A stretch of 64,000 nt of DNA from Spirodela intermedia. Taxonomy: Eukaryota; Streptophyta; Magnoliopsida; Alismatales; Araceae. The notes beneath the pieces were generated by a model. That model did no database searches. It was not told the origin of the DNA and was given only the letters and a program-made list of their open reading frames with translations. The DNA is taken from the NCBI GenBank assembly GCA_902729315.2, contig LR746278.1, positions 3,791,501 to 3,855,500 of the forward strand, in the 5' to 3' direction. Position numbers and translations under genes: made by a program. Shown here in pieces: positions 25,115 to 37,993 of this stretch (positions within the stretch are counted from its first letter, which is position 1; every line of letters starts with the position of its first letter).

Positions 25115-27016
25115 ATGAATCTCTGGGGGGCTCCTCTCACCCTTTTCTCCGCCGTCGTGGCTGTTCTCTCTGCTCAGGCCCTCCTTCGCCGCTCGGAGTT
25201 TCCCTACTGGGTTGTCGACATGGGTCTCGGTGCCTACATTGCTTCTCCAGCCGTGGAGGAGCGCTTCGTCGACGATTTCCGGTCCGGTCATCTCGATCGC
25301 CACCGCGGCCACCGCCGCAAGAACTCTTCCCAGACCATCTGCGACGACTTTCCGCAAGGGTTTCCTCCGCCGGACACCAACGGGACCGCCACTATCTGCG
25401 TTGACCGCCGAGGTTGTTGCAATTTTACTTCGGTGCAGGCTGCAGTGGATTCGGTCAACATGAGCACGGAGAAGAGAACAATCATATGGATCGACAAGGG
25501 AATCTATCTGTACGGTATATCGTTCTACAAACATGAATAATTACCGCAGAATTACGTCATAGATGAACACATTTATACGTTCATAAACCAGTGAGAAGGT
25601 GATGATCCCAAGTGCCAAGCCCAACATCACCTTCCAGGGGCAGGGAATGGAGACAACGGCCATCGTCTGGAATGACACAGCCAACTCTTCCGGCAACACA
25701 TTCCTCAGCGCCTCCGTCATAATTTTCGCTTCCAACTTCGTCGCCAAAAATATAAGCTTCATGGTAAGACTTAGCAAGAGAATACACCGGTAACCTTTAC
25801 GAACCAAGGTCGAACCTAGATAGATTCAAATCTAGATATATGCATGATCGATTATGGAATGCCAGAATGTAGCTCCCATCCCGAAGCCCGGCGACGTAGG
25901 AGGTCAGGCCGCGGCCATCAGAATTAGAGGGGATAGCGCCACCTTCTGGGGGTGCGGATTCTTCGGCGCACAGGACACGCTGCATGATGATAGTGGGCGG
26001 CACTACTTCAGGGACTGCTTCATCCAGGGATCCATCGACTTTGTCTTCGGCAATGGAAAGTCACTCTACGAGGTTAGTCCAAGAATAGGCGTCAATCAGA
26101 GAGATATATGCATATATATGCAGGCCAAACCTGACCTTAAATATAAAACCATATTTCACTCATCGCCAGGTGGTTTTTGATTTGAAGCATATCTATTTAC
26201 TAGCATCTTGAGGTGTATCCCTTCTCCCTCCAACCCTGCCACAGAACTGCCAGCTAAGCTCCATAGCATCTCCGGTTCCTGCCGGGGAGCGGCTAATCGA
26301 TGGCAGCATCACTGCCCATGGGAGGACAGTGGCGTCGGACAACACCGGGTTCTCTTTTGTGAATTGCTCTGTGGGTGGAACAGGGAGGGTATGGCTTGGC
26401 CGGGCGTGGAAGCCGTACGCTCGCGTGATCTTCGCCTACTCCTCCATCTCCGACATCGTTGCCCCTGAGGGTTGGAACGACTTGAATGACCCTAGCAGAG
26501 AACAGTTAAGTAACCCAGCAACGATTCTGCTGCTAGTGAAGAGAACTTCACAATTAGTGATCGGCGAGATTAGTTTTCCAATCTTCACCTTGTCAAGTAT
26601 AACTAGCAGATTAATAGACTAATAAAGAATTTGAAACACGATAAACTGGCTCTTTTGACATTAATAAAGGAGATTTCCTAGAGATCATTAGAATGGATCC
26701 AAAAGACCTTAGACTCTAGTTTTGCACATCTCTGGATGTGAAAGTATCCATCCCATTAAGATGTTCTTGAGATAATCAATCCTCCAGTTCTCCTGCATAT
26801 GGGGTTTTCATGAAACAATCTGACGATGATCTTCTTCATCTTGTCTCCCTGCCATTGATCAGGCTCGTTTTCTTTGGGGAATACATGTGCAGTGGCCCCG
26901 GCTCAAACATGGCGATGAGAGTGCCCTACGCGCTGCCGCTAAACCGCACCCAAGCTGCTCCGTTCCTCAACATTTCTTACATCGACGGGGAGCAATGGCT
27001 TCAACCCTTCGTCTAA
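25115..27016 (+). CDS. Pectinesterase (pectin methylesterase), type without PRO region, five exons
   Basis: Exons by splice sites and frame: 25115-25509, 25592-25763, 25866-26072, 26245-26504, 26863-27016; 1188 nt, 395 aa, stop TAA. It de-esterifies cell-wall homogalacturonan. Residues 1-21 are a signal peptide (hydrophobic run in [20 protein letters not shown]). No PMEI-like PRO domain precedes the catalytic domain (from about residue 100). All active-site boxes are present: GIYLEK (near 131), QAAAIR (Gln203), GAQDTL (Gln225 and Asp226, oxyanion and acid/base), DFVFGNG (Asp247, nucleophile), LGRAW (Arg311, Trp313). LGRAW replaces the usual LGRPW. The start is the first ATG in frame, giving the signal peptide. 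Resembles Arabidopsis probable pectinesterases of the At2g36700/At2g36710 type. Frame and splice sites are intact, so it is likely functional. Confidence 0.92.
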
Positions 27017-29738
27017 ATGGTCAAATTCATTCTTGTCATATTCTTCTATCACTTCTACCATAACACATGTGACGATGGACTGTGAAGGCTTCAAGATATT
27101 TTTTTGCTATTCGATGATGGGCGATCATTTGTATGCTTTGTATCTAAGATCAGAATATTCAAATGAGTTTTTATCAACACATTAAATGTAGTTTTCGATT
27201 GATAAAAAAAGAAAAACATAAGCTAGAGTCTGATAATAGGACCAATTACTACATAACAGACACAAATACAAACAGATGTAATTACTAAGCTTGCAAATTG
27301 TTCATCAGGCAGCGGAAATGCAAAAGAGAAGAGCTTTACGTGGGTACCACCATGATCAACAAGGGAATTGATATTTTATACATTTTTACCATGTTCAACA
27401 CATTGAGTGCAATAACTTCATCTGACCTCCACTAAATAGTCAGCTCTCAATGAACCTAAATACTGAATTGTTTAACTTTAGCAACCAACTACTGAATATT
27501 CATCCCTCAGCAAACCTATGTGCAAGTTAATGGCTTCAGTCAGCCATAACATAATTCAGGTCTTGGCGAACTAGTTCTTGATTTAGACTACCAAGGAACA
27601 ACGGAGTCAATTTCACCTCGTAGCTTATTTAACGTGATTTTTCCTGTTCATTGTTGACAAAGGATGCAATGCATAGTCGAGTAGATGAAGGCTCGAGCAA
27701 CAAGAAACTATCCATTTCTTTTGTTGCCAATGGTGAACAACTCTTGCAACTCCTTAAGGGCCACTCAACTAGCACTGAGACTGAGACTACCATTTCGGCC
27801 CAATAAACTCTATATAAAAGAGGGCTTTCCACCAAAAACCCACCAAGGAAGCATTTCAAGATTAAGGAGAAAGGGAGAAAGGATCGAAGCAAAAATAGGC
27901 TAGGAATTCCACGAAGAAAGCTTCTCACACCCGTTATTCTCTTCCCCTGGGAAGTCAAAGCTGGATCAACATACTAAGTGCTTGAAGACTAAGATCTTTG
28001 ATGCTCTGGCCTTCACTGATTATCTCCTGTATTAGGGTCTTCAACTTAGGGAAGCTGCGAGATTACTTGGCAAGAACATTCGCCGTTGTTGTCCTTCCTA
28101 AAGGTTGGGTGTTACTTCTTCTTCACCACTAAGGCTTGGTGACGCAAGTATACTCAGTATAGGTTGGAACTATACAGTCTAACACAGGCTCAATGAGGCC
28201 TGTATATTCAGTGGAGGTTACTGAAATTGAGATTCAGCATATTTCACGTGTAATTTAGTGGAACCTAAGTATCAGGTCCTTAGAGAGTGGAGTGTGACCG
28301 AATTGACAGAACCATTATCAACTCTTGAGTGTGAATTATGTGTTTCTTAGTTCAAATTGATTTTAAAACAAACATAATGTTCATTTTAACTTGAACAATA
28401 GTGCTATCAAAGCTCTTCACCATATAAACCATTTTACCTTTGATTTAATTTCTCATTGTTTAATATCTGATTCAATTTGCAATGATTTACATAACGGATG
28501 ACATAAATTTATAACTCTAACATTTCCATATTACTGTTTATCATAATCAAAACACTTAAGACTATCAAAGAAACTACAAATACGTATTAAATTTGAGATC
28601 TAATACATACTATTATTAAATTATGTATAAATCCTAAATCCTTTTCTAACGCTATGACCCTTTAAGTCTTTTTCTATGTTAAAACGTTCTAAGAACTAAA
28701 TAGTGATTATCTTTGTTATGTGGGTAATCTTGAATTCAAAATCGTCTTATTTACAATATAGACAAAAGGTTGTTATAAAAAAGTATCATTAGGTCCCTAT
28801 AGAACTTAAAATAGTAACATTGGCTACGAAACTTGCAAAGGACATTATATTTCAGTACAAGTCATTCTTCCTCAAAAAAGCTTCAACTTGAAGACATGTA
28901 GCCTTTGGTTCTAACATATTATGTTCAAATACAAAGTAGAAACTTTTCCATGTTGACCATATGAATACCTTATATCAAAAACTATTTATACCATTTTCTT
29001 ACAAAATGATGCTTCAAACTGTAAATTCTACAAAATTAGTGGTAATGATTCATTAATTGTGGTTGTCGTTTTGATCTAAGATTTGAGTAAACTTTTAATG
29101 AAATAACATCTCTTGTTCTAGTTAAATAAATTATGTATCAATGTTCTTAAATATATAATTCAAGACTATGAATCAATGTGGTAAATGATAGATTCTAATC
29201 CTCTTGAATGAAAAGAATCCTGCTCAAACTAATATAATATTTATGAATAATAAATAATTGATGAAACGACATGTTACCTTCATTCCTAAATCTATTACTT
29301 AAAGGAATGGTAAAGGGATATTTTATATTCATCCTAAATATAAATAAAATGTATATTGATCAATCAAGTTCAAAACCCAATAGTCATCAAAACATTGTTG
29401 AGTTTCACTATTCATAATAAATCATACAAAAATAAAATGAAAAATCCTAGAAAACATGTTTTAATACACATGCAAAGTTTTGACATATGTCTTGAAAATA
29501 TTAGAAAAAAAAGTCTTGAACTATGTAAAAATCTATCCAAATAAAATTAAAAAGTAAATGTTTTAGAAGAAAACTTAAAAAAGAGACAAAGTCAACCTAA
29601 TGTGCCAACCCACTTAAAGAACGAGAAGCTTGTCAACCCACAAAAATGTATGTTGACCAATTTTTAGTCTTGAGAGCAGAAGTGTATTGAACTATACATT
29701 GAATCAATTAAAAAAATAAAATCTAAATTGAGACAAAA
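27017..29738. other. Intergenic DNA, possible solo LTR or promoter near 27800, otherwise nothing seen
   Basis: The first part is the 3' flank of the pectinesterase gene. At 27811 CTATATAAAAGAG resembles a TATA box with a purine-rich leader, and 27300-28350 has the feel of an LTR (GCAGCGGAAATGC near 27312), but no paired repeat or terminal TG/CA could be matched. 28350-29700 is AT-rich with no coding pattern. The opposing frames at 27629-27958 and 27685-27903 have no family features. Confidence 0.35.
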
Positions 29739-29935
29739 GATTTCTAACAAGGACAGTGTATCTTGTCATGCAATAGATGATCTCTAACAAAGATTGTGTA
29801 TTAAGACATGTGACAAGAGATCTCTAACAAAGATTGTGTATTAAGACATGTGACAAGAGATCTCTAACATAGACAATATATCCTACGACAAGACAAGATT
29901 TTTGATAAGGACAATTGATAGAGATCTCACCCTGA
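29739..29935 (+). repeat. Tandem repeat of a 40-bp unit, about 4.7 copies
   Basis: Units start at 29739, 29779, 29819, 29859 and 29897. Units two and three are identical (GATCTCTAACAAAGATTGTG...); unit one and units four and five are diverged, and unit four is 38 bases. It lies 250-440 bases outside the copia polypurine tract and may be part of that element's LTR. Confidence 0.85.
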
Positions 29936-30182
29936 TCTCTTGACCTAGCTGTCTCCCTAAGGTCAAAAGCAGAGAGACAATGGTCAGAAATAGAACAAGA
30001 AGAAAGAAAAGAATGATTCATTCATCTAGGGCTTCCAAGCCCCCTTAACTACACCATATCCATTATTGGATCAGCTATTGGTCATAAGTGACCCAATTTC
30101 GTAACGGTAAGGATACTTACAGAAATAAAAAGGTATCTATGGTATTGTCATAAATCAGTACACAACTAATCATCTTATAACA

Positions 30183-30689
30183 CTCCCCATCAAACTAGTG
30201 AATTAATATTCTCTATTCCCAGCTTTCTCATTAATCTTCTCAAGATAGGACCATGAAGTCCTTTCGTAAATATATCCACACATTGGTCTTTGGATCGAAC
30301 ATGAGGTGTGCTGGTCTACTTCCACATGCTTCATGCAATCATGATGCACTAGATTGTGTGCAATATCTATCACTGATTTATTATCACACAATAGTTTGAT
30401 AAGAATTTCATAAGATATCTTCAAATCATCTAGTACTCCTTTGATCCACAGCACTTTGCATACAGCATCATGGCCCTAAGTTCTAATTCTATACTTCATG
30501 ACCATGAATTATTTTTTGCTTCTCTATCTGATCAAGTTATCTCTTAGGAACAAGTAATACTTTAAAATAGATTTTTGGTCCACAATTGACCCTACATAAT
30601 TTGCATTGGTAAAGATCTCTAGGTTAGTATTATCAATAGAATGAAATAAAAATTCCATACTCAAAGGTTCCTTTCGAGTAGAGAAGAAC
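30183..30689 (-). mobile_element. 3' end of a Ty1/copia element (polypurine tract and RNase H) interrupted by E1
   Basis: On the minus strand, from the right: a segment reading NLEIFTNANYVGSIVDQKS (30590-30650; usual IEVYTDADWAGSxxDRRS), then WIKGVLDDLKISYEILIKLL and CDNKSVIDIAHNLVHHDCMK (30330-30450; usual CDNxSAIxIAxNPVxHxRTKH). The polypurine tract is the reverse complement of CTCCCC at 30183, and an LTR ends in CA at 30181-30182; its far end was not found. At 30689 the copia sequence stops and the gag-only LTR element E1 begins, so the rest of this copia element was displaced. Confidence 0.8.
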
Positions 30690-32419
30690 TGATAAGTCTT
30701 CATTATCATGAGTTAATAATTAGTAAATAATATAGTTTTAGCTTTAACTCATAATAAATAGACTTATATTTATGTTAAAGTGTGAAAAATATTTTTTAGT
30801 TGATTAATGTGAATTATTGGCTAATTATATGATTCTTTACGAATTTATATGATTTTTATAGTCTTCTTTTTAGATAAATAAAATAATTAATAAATAAAAA
30901 TAAAAATATAATAAAATGGGGGGCACCTATCAGTCAACCAGGCATACTAGCAAGTCGAAAGTGCAGTCGAGGGGAACCGTGAGTAAGGGCTTGAGCAACT
31001 AGGACCAATGGGGGCATGTGTGTACCACTCCCCTTCCACATCACCAATGACCAATCGGCTGTAGAGCAAGGAATGGTCATGGATTCATTACTTGCAAATG
31101 TGATATTATTATATATTCGTCTAAAACTTCAACGCACAAGCGATGTGAGACAACCTACGTCACACCTTCCTCGAAAAGGCTTCAAAGATTTAAATACCTA
31201 AACTACTCCTTCATTATAATAGAAATATACCATGATGACATCATTTTATAAGAGCATTTAAGTACTTATTTCAATCTCTCTCATGCAAGCGAGCAATCGA
31301 CGTAGGTTTGAATCCTCCTAGAGCCAAAACTCGTATTTTTATCTAATTATTGTGACTTCCTATAGATTGCTAGTGAAAGATTAAGCCGCTAAAATCGCTA
31401 GATCATCGGCAAAAATTTCATCAATGCAATTCACAAAACATTGTTACTAAAGTTGTTGAATGATTCGCGATAAAAAGATCACAAATCTATTAAGTAAATC
31501 ATCTCCGATTGATCGATGAACAAGCCGTCATCGGGAAGAAAATGATCTGCCAAGAGGCGAGTCGCCACCTTTTGAGAGCACATCAAATGTGATGAAAAGA
31601 CTCTTTTTAGTGTGCAAACCTGAGGATGAAGCTCCCTGACATACGTCTCACCTCCATTTAGCTCCTCTTTGTCGAGTGACAACTACTAGAGAGTTGCAAA
31701 GTCATCATTTTTCTACTCCACCAAGTGACAGCCACTGGAGACAATTCAGTGACCCATTTCATTGATCTCTAGACTTCAAAAGGAGATCTAAAAATTGTCC
31801 ACATCATCCTTATTCAAAAAGAGCCTTCGAAGCTGTGAATACTATATGATGATCTTTCCAAAGGCTTAGGATTCTAGTGCATCACAAACGCATCACCGCC
31901 GCGATGTCGGAACTTTGTTTTTTTACTTTCAACTTAATTTCTACTTCATTTAGTAAAAATTTGTGTAATTTAAATTTACCAAGATATACTTCATTTAATT
32001 ATCATTCTTCTAGGTTTTATAGATCTTAATTTAATCAATTAAATCGTCTATAATTTCTTATGTAAGAATTACTAGGTGAAACTTTATTTCTACCTGATTC
32101 TCATTTGTTAGGCGCTGATGTCATCTTGACATCTGCACCCTTATTTTTCTTTTTCATGAATTTTAAATATATTTTATTTTTATTTCTTAGTATAAAATTC
32201 ATAAAATCTTGTATTATTTGAAAAAAATCTAAAAATTTACTCGATATTATATTACATCCCTATGATTGACTTAGAAAATTACCACTAATTTTGAAACTTT
32301 TATTAGATTATAACTGATATATTTGTTCAGAAATACTTCTAAATATCTAAAAATTAATATTTTCTAGTTTTATAAATTTTAAATTTACGTGATTTACTAT
32401 ACAACCACTAATCACATCA
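30690..32419 (+). repeat. 5' LTR of E1
   Basis: Runs from TGATAAGTC to CACATCA, 1730 bases, aligned along its length with the LTRs of E2 and E3 in reverse orientation. For example the GGTGACAGCC/CACTTGGTG region near 31700 and GATCATTCAGCAA-type block near 31450 are recognisable but heavily substituted, largely by C to T and G to A. Confidence 0.8.
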
Positions 32420-32424
32420 AATTT

Positions 32425-32441
32425 TTGCACCATTGTTGGGG
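32425..32441 (+). other. Degraded tRNA-Asp primer site of E1
   Basis: TTGCACCATTGTTGGGG against TGGCGCCGTTGCCGGGG in E3, at the same distance from the LTR. Four of the five differences are C to T or G to A transitions. Confidence 0.75.
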
Positions 32442-32623
32442 ATCTATTACATAATATTTAATATGTTTTTATTTTTTTGTTAGAGTACACAAAAAAATTA
32501 ACTCTAATTTTATTTTCTTCTTGTCAAAAAATTTTTGAAAAGAAAAAGAACGAAGAGAAGCAAGGCAAGGACTGGAGCATACTAAAGGAAGGTAACAATT
32601 ATTAAACTTTTTTCTCAAATTTA

Positions 32624-35030
32624 TTGATTTTTATGCATGGTAGAAGATCTTTGCATCCAAGGCTAATAAATCTTTCACTATTTCATTCAAAATTAAAAAT
32701 TCAGAAAAAAATTAATTTGATAGATCCCAAAGGAAGTATAAGTCAAACTAAAAGCAATCCTATGGCTATGAAAAATCATTATATCTTTATTTCATTTCAC
32801 AGAGCATCCAATATTAGAGTCCCATTAACACTTACTGTTAAATTCAAAATAAATCTAGAAATATTTCAAATACTTTGTAATTTTCATAGATTACCTGTAG
32901 AGGAACCTCATCAACATTTAAAAAAATTTCATATGATTTGTGATTTAGTTAATCTCCCTCAAGTTACACTAAAAATTATTAAGATGGAATTATTTTCTCA
33001 TACACTTAAGGACAAAGCTAGTCATTAGCTATCCACATTAAATAGAGAATTAACTGTTTGAAAAGACATAGAATAAATCTTTCTTCGAAAATTTTCTCTC
33101 TTAGGAAAAACTCAAAAAATAAGAAAACATATATGAATTTTTTATCAAAGACTAGAAAAAACTTTACATGAGACATGAGAAAAATTTAAAGATTTACTTA
33201 GAAAATGTTTGCATCATGTTATACCCAAGTGGAAGCTCAATATAATTTTTTATGATGGATTATTAGAATAACATAGAAATATGGTTGATTCTATATGTGG
33301 AGGAGCTTTTATGTAGAAAACTCATAATGAAATTTACACCTTTTATGAGAATTTAACTGAAATTCTAAAGATCAAGCCTCTTTTCAGTTATATGATAGGG
33401 ATAAGAAGAGAAGAATTTATGAATTACATCATCATGATGATTTTAATTTAAGAAATGAGGTTAATTATATTAATCATGGATTTGAAAAATGTAAGTTAAT
33501 TATTAAAAATATGAGAAAGTTTCCTAATCTTTACTTGAGTACATATAGTGCATATCCTATGTATGGTGAAAATGATCATTTCGAATTTTAATATTATAAT
33601 TTAGATCAATCATTTCAGCCTAGGCAAGAACAAGTGTAAATACCTCATGATTTTAGTAAAAAAACGAAATATTTTTTTAATTCTTATAATCCTAATTAGG
33701 GAAATAATTTTTCGTGGAGAAACCCAAATAATCTTAAAAATTAAGAAGCACTTAGATTCAATTCAAATTCTAAATTTCATTCAAAATAGGAACAAAGATT
33801 TTAAAAAATCAATCCTCTCAAATCCAACCTGATTTTACGGATATGATGTAGCAAATGAGTTGAATGATGCAGCAAACAATGAACCAAATGATATTACAAC
33901 AAAAACAATTTATAGAGGCTTTTGAGAATAAGAGAGAAGAAGAACAGCCACCTAGTCAATCCACAGAAAATTTAAGAAATTGTTCAATAGTAAGATTTCA
34001 ACAAGGAGAGCCTAGCTAGATAAATTAAGAAAAAACCCATGAAATGAAAATTTTAGGAGTGAATACATTGAGTGAGAATATTTTACGTGATCTTTATTTC
34101 TAATTATTAGAAAAAATAGATGAGCCATTAGAAGTAAATGAGAATATTAAGGTTGAAAATATAGTAGCAAAAAAATTAAATAAAATCATTTATTACTCAT
34201 AATTGATGAATGAATATAGTGAGGATGATGAGGAGAAATAGCCCTTAAATGAAGAAACACCAATTGATCATGAAAAAATCATCTAAATTTTAGTAAAAGA
34301 GAGTAAGGACAGAAATGAAGAAAAATATATTTCAAGTGAGAAAAAATTAGTTGATTTGAGAGATGTAGGAGACGAAATTAATAGATCTAATCAAAATTTT
34401 ACAACTATGGATGTTGATAGTGAGGATGATGATGTATATCATATACCGAAATTAGAAGATAGCTCTTGAGAAGATGGTAAATTTGATGAGTTGACAGAAA
34501 AAAAGCTAGAAAAAGAGTTGATTCAACTAATGGAGATAAATGAAAATAATGAATATGAATATAGAGATAATTTTGGAGGAGAAAATCTAAATTTTACTAA
34601 ATTCATTAGATCTGAGATTAAAGAAGACAATCCTTTCATCCTTCAAAAGCCACAGCCCATTAGAACTATTTCTAAGTTTGAAATATTTTACTCCTCACAA
34701 ATTGAATAAATATGTATGAAAAATAAAATGGAGTAGGGGAAGATTCTGCAGATAAAAGAATACATTAAGAAATAGGTGAGTGAAAGAATTAGAGATATCA
34801 ATTTAGATGAAAAAAATCTAGATGGGTAAGAGCTAATTTGAAAATTATATGACTTGATCACATTTTATCGCCTATTAATAGAAAATATTTATTAATGAAT
34901 GAGAGCATTACAAAATAAGATAAAAATGAGAAAAGGTTCTTTTCAAAATGGAAATATTATTTTTAAGAAAATGTTTTGCTAAATCGGAAAAGGAATATCA
35001 TGAAACTTACCTTAGGATATAAATATATTT
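32624..35030 (+). pseudogene. gag pseudogene of E1
   Basis: Opens with MIFMHGRRSLHPRL, as in E3, and can be followed in parallel with the intact E3 gag to KWKYYF near 34960. It is broken by many stops where E3 has Trp or Gln: for example SH*LST (E3 SHWLST) near 33027, IE*IFL (E3 IEQAFL) near 33070, HET*EKF (E3 HQTWEKF) near 33180. The short open frames at 32624-33028, 33647-33832 and 34491-34709 are pieces of it. Confidence 0.85.
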
Positions 35031-35613
35031 GATGGCCATATATCATCATATATGATCTAAGAATTGTCTAGCTAAAGACATTAAATTCAGCGCTGTATGG
35101 GAGGCAACCCATGGTTTTTATTTTATTTTATTTGACTTTTTTTAAGTTCTGTTTTTCTAAGAATTTCGTAGTATTTATTTTTACATTAGTTTTTTTTTTT
35201 CAAAAAAGTGCAGGAGGAGGTGTAAGATGAAGTAAAAAATTAAAAACAAAGTTGAGGTGGTGTCTTTTTGAGCTTTATCATTTCTGAGAACATTTTTAGT
35301 GCTTAATTTTGCATGAATATGTATTGTTCACTTGAAAATTATATTTTTTGCATATTCTATTTTGATTTTTTTATGTCATTGAGGACAATGTCATTTTTAA
35401 GTTGGGGGGTGAAGTATTAATTCTTAATTTATGCTGTAGGATGATTAAGAACATGTGTTTGCATTTTTTTCACACTCACTTAGAATAGAAATTTAAAAAA
35501 AATTAGAAAAAATACAACACTTATTTTCTGGTTTTCTGTTAGGAACAATAGACTATCAAAAACAGCTCAAAATTTGAAATTCTAGAGACTCTTTTCTCAC
35601 ATTTCAATCCCCC

Positions 35614-37097
35614 AACTTAAGTTGTTGCTAGACTCTTAGGAAGAAAATATTTCAAGTTCCTACATGGTAATTTAATAAAAACGCATATTGACATTCACCC
35701 CACACATTAACTAACTTGCCTATCATTTCACAAATCTTCATTTGAGAGTTTCACCTGCTCATGTAAAGACATTCATGAATCACAATCAAGTAGAGTTTAG
35801 GTTAGTTCATTTTTTTTTTCAATCTCAACAACTGAATTGTCTAGTTATTAATTCATCTACTCTCATTACTAGCCAAATATCACCAATAGATTTTAGAATT
35901 TGAGTTTAACTCAGACCATTGTAACTTATTGAATATGACTCATGTGTTGTGTTGGTAACTTTTCCAAAATAAAGTAATACTTGTCCTAGTCTCACATGTG
36001 GTAGCCCCACAGGACAAAGAGGAAAAATTCCTCTTTTATTTGCATTTAGGCTTCACTTTACACAAAAAAATATATTTTTTTTTTGACAAATAACTTTTCT
36101 CCAAATATTTGTTGAAAGTTTGAATGTCAATATTCATACTTTGGAGGCTGGCTCACACTCTGCTAAATTCTATATGAGCATAAAAGTGTTGAGTGATCTT
36201 CCTTCAATTCATCATCTAAATCATACAATATTCTTAGCAAGAAAACCAAGTAGCTTGAACTAATTCTATGACAATAATAGAAGTATTTTGAATAAAAAAA
36301 TAATAATTAAACCTACTTACTACAAACTTATGTTCATGAATATCCAAAATACTATTGACATTGATCTCTTTTTTTAAGATTCATCAATGAAAGCAAGTTT
36401 GTGAGTATGGGGATCGAACAATATGACAATCTAATTTATGCTATTTTTATTGTCTTTCTATATTACAACTATAAGATAAATTCAAAAATGTGTGAGTTCA
36501 TAATATTCTAAGTGTATACTACAGGAACTTAATCTTCTCACCCCCCAACTTAAATTCTGCATTATCCCTAGTGCATTAGAAAAATAAATTTAGAGGAAGA
36601 AGGTGCAAACTAAGTAATGTAGTCCCTGTTGTATTTGTTGCTGCTGTGTATGTGTTACACTATTGCCATGGTCATGTACTAAACCCACCTACGTACTCCA
36701 TCTGAATTAAAAGATAACCACAAAAGAAGATTGAAAAGAAAAAAAGCCACTGAATAAAAAGGTGATTATATTAAATTCTCAAAATTGTAAATTTAATGAC
36801 TAGGATGTTGTCAATAGGAGATTTGAGATGGACGTAGATCCTACAGTTAAAGAGAGTTGTCCAAAGGGTGTTGCTCATGCTGCATGTATGGTTTAAGTCT
36901 TTGCTTGTTCACTTTAAGCTATTGACTTGTCTTAAGATTTGCATTTAAAACTGCTCCACAATCAAATAATTTAATAACAATGAAAGATGTATCCCACCTT
37001 GATTTAAGTTTTCTTGAAATAACTTCAAGCGTGACTTGTATAGCCAAACTTTTTTATTTTCAAAAAATTACTTATGATTCAAATGTCTATCATGAAG
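35614..37097 (-). other. 3' internal non-coding region of the pol element
   Basis: Between integrase and the lost LTR. Carries a second AAGTTGGGGGG tract (plus strand CACCCCCCAACTTAAATT at about 36538-36555). No protein pattern is seen; the plus-strand frame 36980-37204 is a shadow. Confidence 0.55.
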
Positions 37098-37880
37098 TTA
37101 AATCACAGAATTTTCATAAGCTTCGTTTTGTAATTCTTGTAGATCTTGAATTTGTAGAATCCTATTCTTCCCTACTTTATCTAGAGATAAATTTAGTTTC
37201 TTGAGAGTCCAACAAACCCTATGTTCAATTTCAACGGGTAAGTGACAAGCTTTACCAAAAATCAGTTTATATGGAGACATTCCTATAGGGTTTTTATGGG
37301 CTGTTCTCTATGCCCATAATGCATCATGAAGTCTATTTATCTAATTTTTATCATCAGGTCTAACGAATTTCTGTAAAAAAAATTAGTTTCTTTACTTGTG
37401 ACTTCAATTTGACTATTGACTTGTGGGTGATAGGGTGTGATCATCTTATGCTGCACACCATATTTCTTAAGGCATTGAAATGATAGTTATTGAAATGTGA
37501 TCCACCATCACTAATTATGGCTCTTGGACAACCAAAACGTGAAAAGATATGATGCACAATTGATTGGACTACCTTATGATCATTTGTTCTAGTAGAGATA
37601 GCCTCTATCCACTTAGAAACATAATCAACAACCATTAAAATGTATTCATGACCATTAGATGAGGGAAATGGTCCCACAAAATCTATGCCCCACAAATCAA
37701 AATTTTCAACTTCAATAATTGGTTGTAATGGCATGGAGTCTTTCTTAGTTATGTTGATTGCAGCTTGACACTTCAAACAAGTTTTACAAGAATCGTATGA
37801 ATTCTTAAATGTAGTAGGCCAAAAAAACCACATTGTAAATTTTTTGTAGTAGTTCTCTTAGATACAAAATGTCCACCACA
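37098..37880 (-). pseudogene. Gypsy integrase remnant
   Basis: Frame 37441-37833 holds CKTCLKCQAAI (second half of the HHCC zinc finger), FDLWGIDFVGPFPSSNG (first catalytic Asp) and AIISDGGSHFNN (second Asp). After a frame change, near 37380-37440, QVNSQIEVTSKE supplies the catalytic Glu. 37098-37280 holds the GPY-side SPYKLIFGKACHLPVEIEH. All three DDE residues are legible but the frame is broken, so it is not functional. Confidence 0.85.
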
Positions 37881-37993
37881 AGAAAAAGAATGAAAAAATT
37901 TAATATGCTATGTTGTTCATCTTCAAGGACACATTGTCTAAAAATCTGGTCAACTCCTAAATGAAACAATTCAGGTTCTTCCTTGAATTGTGT

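Larger units (their letters stand above)
30690..35613 (+). mobile_element. E1: old, decayed gag-only (TR-GAG-like) gypsy LTR element, 3' end missing
   Basis: Begins TGATAAGTCTTC at 30690, the reverse complement of the LTR ends of E2 and E3. Order on the plus strand: 5' LTR 30690-32419, degraded tRNA-Asp primer site, gag pseudogene, internal polypurine-like TTTTTAAGTTGGGGGGTG near 35400, then sequence homologous to the E2/E3 3' internal region up to a CCCCC run at 35609-35613, where it abruptly joins the minus-strand pol element. No 3' LTR. Very AT-rich compared with E2 and E3. Confidence 0.85.

Noticed and set aside
24884-25534. 216-codon minus-strand frame over pectinesterase exon 1
   Set aside because: Antisense shadow; signal peptide and PME motifs are on the plus strand with matching splice sites.
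27811-27823. TATATAAAAG as promoter of a gene near 27800
   Set aside because: No coding exon follows; may be an LTR or chance.
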